Source: Limnomonas spitsbergensis
Lineage: Eukaryota; Chlorophyta; Chlorophyceae; Chlamydomonadales
Direction: 5' to 3'
NCBI GenBank assembly: GCA_037349105.1
Contig: JAYJMM010000032.1
Location: 1 to 64,000 of the forward strand
DNA: 64,000 nucleotides
Below are positions 61,058-64,000 of this stretch, one piece after another; position 1 is the stretch's first letter, and the number at the start of each line of letters is the position of its first letter. The translations under genes and the position numbers were made by a program. The notes under the pieces were generated by a model. That model worked only from the letters and a program-made list of their open reading frames with translations, was not told the origin of the DNA and made no database searches.

Positions 61058-61774
61058 GAGAAACTTCAACTGCCGGTCCATTGTCTTTGAAATAGACCTG
61101 GAGTGCGTTGACAACACTCGCAACTTCTCGATTGTGTTGTCTTGTTTTGAAGAACCTCTTTTTCGGCCCGGCTCGAGCGGGGTGTCAGCTGGCGGATCGT
61201 GGTCCTTGGAACCGTTTGTGCTCGAAACCTGTAGTGCACATATGGGACGAGCACAATATATTGAGACTGGGGACAATGCACGTAAACACAAATGGCCTTG
61301 AATGGTAGAGATCAAAGGCACTCTGCTTGTTTGCTGATTGCCCCGTTCTAGTTTTGTTTGACATTTTTGGGTCCTTAGCAGAAATCCCCTTTCTGGGTGC
61401 AACACACACCAAGGCATACAAACACTCAACCCACACTCATTTAGCTCAGAAATCCTGCCTTTCGTACCACCTTCCATGTTATCTTACTCTCTTCTTCATT
61501 CACTAAACAGCACTTCCGCCTTGTCTCAAGACTCACTTCAGATGTTATGCCTTCTTATCTCCCTTTGTGCTGTGTGCTGATCCTAAATCACACGTGCCCA
61601 ACTTATCAAGGCAGGCTACCCACCCATCCATTCAACACCCCATATACATATATTTCGGCACTCACGTGCATGCCCACCCAGTGACCCTCCGCATCCACCA
61701 TCACAGCTCCACTGTCCCCTTCGAAACCCGAGCCTGTGGTGTCGAAGATGCTGTCCTCTGCGCCATCGCCAACC
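61058..61774 (-). CDS. Serine-protease-like protein, partial (two exons)
   Basis: Exon 61774-61666 follows a CACACGCAG acceptor and ends at CAC|GTGAGT; it reads GSGFEGDSGAVMVDAEGHWV then GMH. GDSG followed by a beta strand and Gly-x-x-Val-Gly is the catalytic-serine region of trypsin-like (chymotrypsin-fold) peptidases. Exon 61228-61058 follows CACTACAG in matching phase 0 and reads a Lys/Arg/Ser-rich tail (GRKRGSSKQDNTIEKLRVL). The His and Asp parts of the triad should be upstream and were not found, so activity cannot be judged. The family call rests on a short motif. The donor of the second exon (CTC|GTACAG) is tentative. Confidence 0.5.
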
Positions 61775-62140
61775 CTGCGTGTGAAAAGTGCACGCCCATG
61801 ATTGAGGTGCGTGGAGTCATGACATGCTGCAGGAAAATACTTCACCAAGATACACGCTACATATCAAGCAACCTTCAGATAGTATTCCGTGACGTTGGAC
61901 CATCGTGGGTAGGATAATCTACAGCCAAAAATAGCCAATTAGACCCCCAACCCGAACTGACTTCTACAAATGTACCCAAGCATGCTTGGGTACATTGGCA
62001 GCCTTAGGCCAGATTGAAGTGTGGTTCAAACATAGCTGACATGTAGCCAAACCCTGCTAAACAAAACCTGGTTGCATGCAAGGTCAACACAATGTAACAC
62101 TGGGCTCCAAAGAGTAATCATCGTTAAGCCTTGTGCCCAA

Positions 62141-62308
62141 CAAATGGGTTGCACAGTTAGAAACCGTACCCTACAAATGGGTTGCACAGTTAGAAACCGT
62201 ACCCTACAAATGGGTTGCACAGTTAGAAACCGTACCCTACAAATGGGTTGCACAGTTAGAAACCGTACCCTACAAATGGGTTGCACAGTTAGAAACCGTA
62301 CCCTACAA
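62141..62308. repeat. 33-bp tandem repeat, five copies
   Basis: AAATGGGTTGCACAGTTAG recurs every 33 bp from 62142, followed by AAACCGTACCCTAC. Copies are almost identical, so expansion is recent. Because 33 is a multiple of three, open frames pass through it on both strands, but nothing supports translation. Confidence 0.95.
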
Positions 62309-62425
62309 ATCTTCCTTCACCTTACAAACCGGGCCGACAAGACACAACATGCCAAACTTAACAACTACCTCCAGCATGCTGCTTATGACAACATTTGCAA
62401 GTGACCTTGGAAAATAATAGGATTG

Positions 62426-63801
62426 TCAAACGCACCCGGCAACAGACATGGTTGAGATCCGAGCGGTGAGGTAGGCTTCCTTTTTCGCCTCCATGGCCAA
62501 GTGAATGCCTCCGTCAATGCGGAAAACCACTTGGGTCTTCTTTACGCGGGAGCCCACCGGAAGGAATCGGCCCCACTCCTTGCTCGTTCCTTCTTGCCTG
62601 TGGAAATTAGAACACCACAATATGGTGTGGCAATGACCAGTATTTTCTTACAGACCTTCAGCTACATTTCAGCTACACTCCGGAGGCCCCTGGTGTTTGC
62701 CAGGCATGCTGCTTGGGCCACCGGCCCCATGCCGGTCAAGGTTTTGGGGCCAACCGGGCCTTTGGCGGCTGCGGAGCGGCCAAAGGTGGGTTTTTCGGTA
62801 CCCAGTGCCCACTAACTGAAGCATGCCACATTCTATAATTAAAAATTCTACCTTTTTCGAAGCCCAAGCCCATGCCTAACTACAAGTCATCCATTCCCCC
62901 TCATCAGCCCACACTGCTTGAGACAAGTCCCCTCTACCCTTCCCCATCAATTTGCACTTGCTTACCCAAAGGCCGCAAGAAACACTCACTTGAGTTCAGC
63001 CACGTCTTTCTCGGCATCCAGCCTGATCAGAGACAGCTCAAAGTGCTTCTTCTGGACCGCGCTGTAGGCTTGCACTTTGTCGTTAATCTGACAGAGGGAC
63101 ACACAACATTAGCTGAAGTCACAAGGTGTGTGTGTCCTCAAGCACATATTTCGGGATCATACATTCAGTGAGGTGTATTCAAAAGTATTTTTTCAATATC
63201 CGAAAACGATTAAGGACACCATAATTTTGCACACAGAGCTCTGCATGAGTTTATTGAACACTACATATTTCCTCATATTTCCTGCCATAATTCATATATC
63301 ATGCCAGCATATAATGGGCAGAGAGAACAATGAATGTAACGGGTTTTAATATTGCAGACAAACAAACTTAGTATGGCCACCCACCTGCAATCCCTTTAAG
63401 TTGTGCGCAGCTGTCCAGGCTCGCCCTGCGCTGCCACCAAAGAATCCCATGCCAATGAAGTTGGCTGCTTGATCCACCTCGCCACCAGGTGGTGCTTCCG
63501 AGCTCCCCGACTCGCTGCAAGCTCCGCCGTCATCGCGCTCTGTCCGGGACGGTTCTGCACATTGCGCAGCGGCGGGAGCGGAAGCGGGAGCGGCCGCCGT
63601 ATCTACACATGTGGCGGACATGGCCGCTTGAGGGGAGGCTCCGCCGGGCTGTTGCAAGTTCAGCTTCTGCCTCTTATTGGGGCCGTGCTCTGCTGAAGTC
63701 ACGCTGCCATGGCCTGCCGTCTGCTCAGACATCATGGCCTCATTGAAGTCAACGTTGAGGTTGCGCCCCTCCTTGCCTTGGGATTTCAAGCAAAACTGCA
63801 T
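62426..63801 (-). CDS. Hypothetical nuclear-type protein, three exons, 228 aa
   Basis: Exons 63801-63385, 63087-62990 and 62597-62426 have donors CAG|GTGGG and AA|GTGAGT and acceptors TCTGTCAG and TTTCCACAG. Phases agree and the total is exactly 229 codons including TGA. The start is the ATG at 63801; an internal ATGATG (MMSEQ) is an alternative, and an extra upstream exon is possible because AATGCAG could serve as an acceptor. The protein has NKRQKL (possible nuclear-localisation signal) near residue 43, an Ala/Ser/Pro-rich low-complexity region to about 110, FIGMGFFGG near 115, a charged helix (QAYSAVQKKHFELSLIRLDA) and a C-terminal part containing EWGRFLPVGSRVKKTQVVF. No family is recognised. 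Confidence 0.7.
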
Positions 63802-64000
63802 TGTGGGAATGCATCATATAATGTGGGTGGAATATACAGACACACAGACACTACATCTGAATTGCTTGCCAGGTAAAGCCAAGTTGATGCCAGCAAACGT
63901 CCCACCATGGCAGGGTCACATGGGAGTGATGCGTATCACTTCCCACCATGGCAGGGTCACATGCGAGTGCTACGTATCACATCCCACCTAGCAGAGTCAC
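63802..64000. repeat. 41-bp tandem repeat, running off the window
   Basis: CCCACCATGGCAGGGTCACA starts at 63901 and again at 63942, with a variant third start at 63983; the period is 41 bp. It continues to the last base, so the array is probably longer. The 100 bases before it show nothing. Confidence 0.85.

Noticed and set aside
62026..62404. Repeat-encoded proteins across the 33-bp array
   Set aside because: The frames are open on both strands because the period is a multiple of three. No start context, splice site or flanking exon supports them.

Overview
The window is eukaryotic nuclear DNA, most likely from a green alga of the Chlamydomonadales (volvocine or Haematococcus-like). The sequence shows short open frames joined by GT-AG introns with matching phases, Ala/Gly-rich exon translations, and many unrelated tandem arrays. 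The algal assignment is inference, since no ribosomal or organelle marker is present. Several short gaps between exons can only be read as introns, so this is not a bacterial sequence.

Layout. 1-12606 is one 22-bp satellite with nested higher-order duplications. 12607-17152 holds a dispersed repeat and a multi-exon minus-strand gene with zinc-binding motifs that looks mobile-element-associated. 17499-23337 holds the best-supported gene: five plus-strand exons whose phases all agree give a 705-residue protein with a putative restriction-endonuclease-like domain, an Ala/Gly linker and a eukaryotic protein kinase domain, resembling the nuclease-kinase (Crinkler/RHS-type effector) architecture. 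23338-30167 is mostly low-complexity sequence with decayed gene pieces: a succinyl-CoA ligase beta fragment, an RNA-recognition-motif fragment and a Gln-rich open frame. 30168-33170 is a plus-strand gene built from duplicated symmetric-phase exons. 33400-35710 holds a tandem repeat and the 3' end of a non-LTR retrotransposon.

36878-44672 is a second large satellite (28 bp) with its own higher-order period of about 1.35 kb. 44673-49080 has a two-exon minus-strand gene piece and a palindrome-rich stretch. 49268-51004 is a 62-bp array followed by purine-rich DNA. 52850-56835 is a tandem array of 1.0-kb units, each a set of exon-intron modules homologous to those at 30.8-32.1 kb but on the opposite strand and partly decayed. 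57500-59655 has two more tandem arrays. The last 4.3 kb holds pieces of three genes: a short plus-strand gene end, a minus-strand serine-protease-like fragment with a GDSG motif, and a three-exon minus-strand gene of 228 residues with a nuclear-localisation-like motif. The window ends inside another array.

No pathway links these genes. The common theme is tandem amplification at every scale: satellites, exons, coding minisatellites and gene segments. Functional names rest on motif recognition only; exon limits are predicted from splice consensus and phase.
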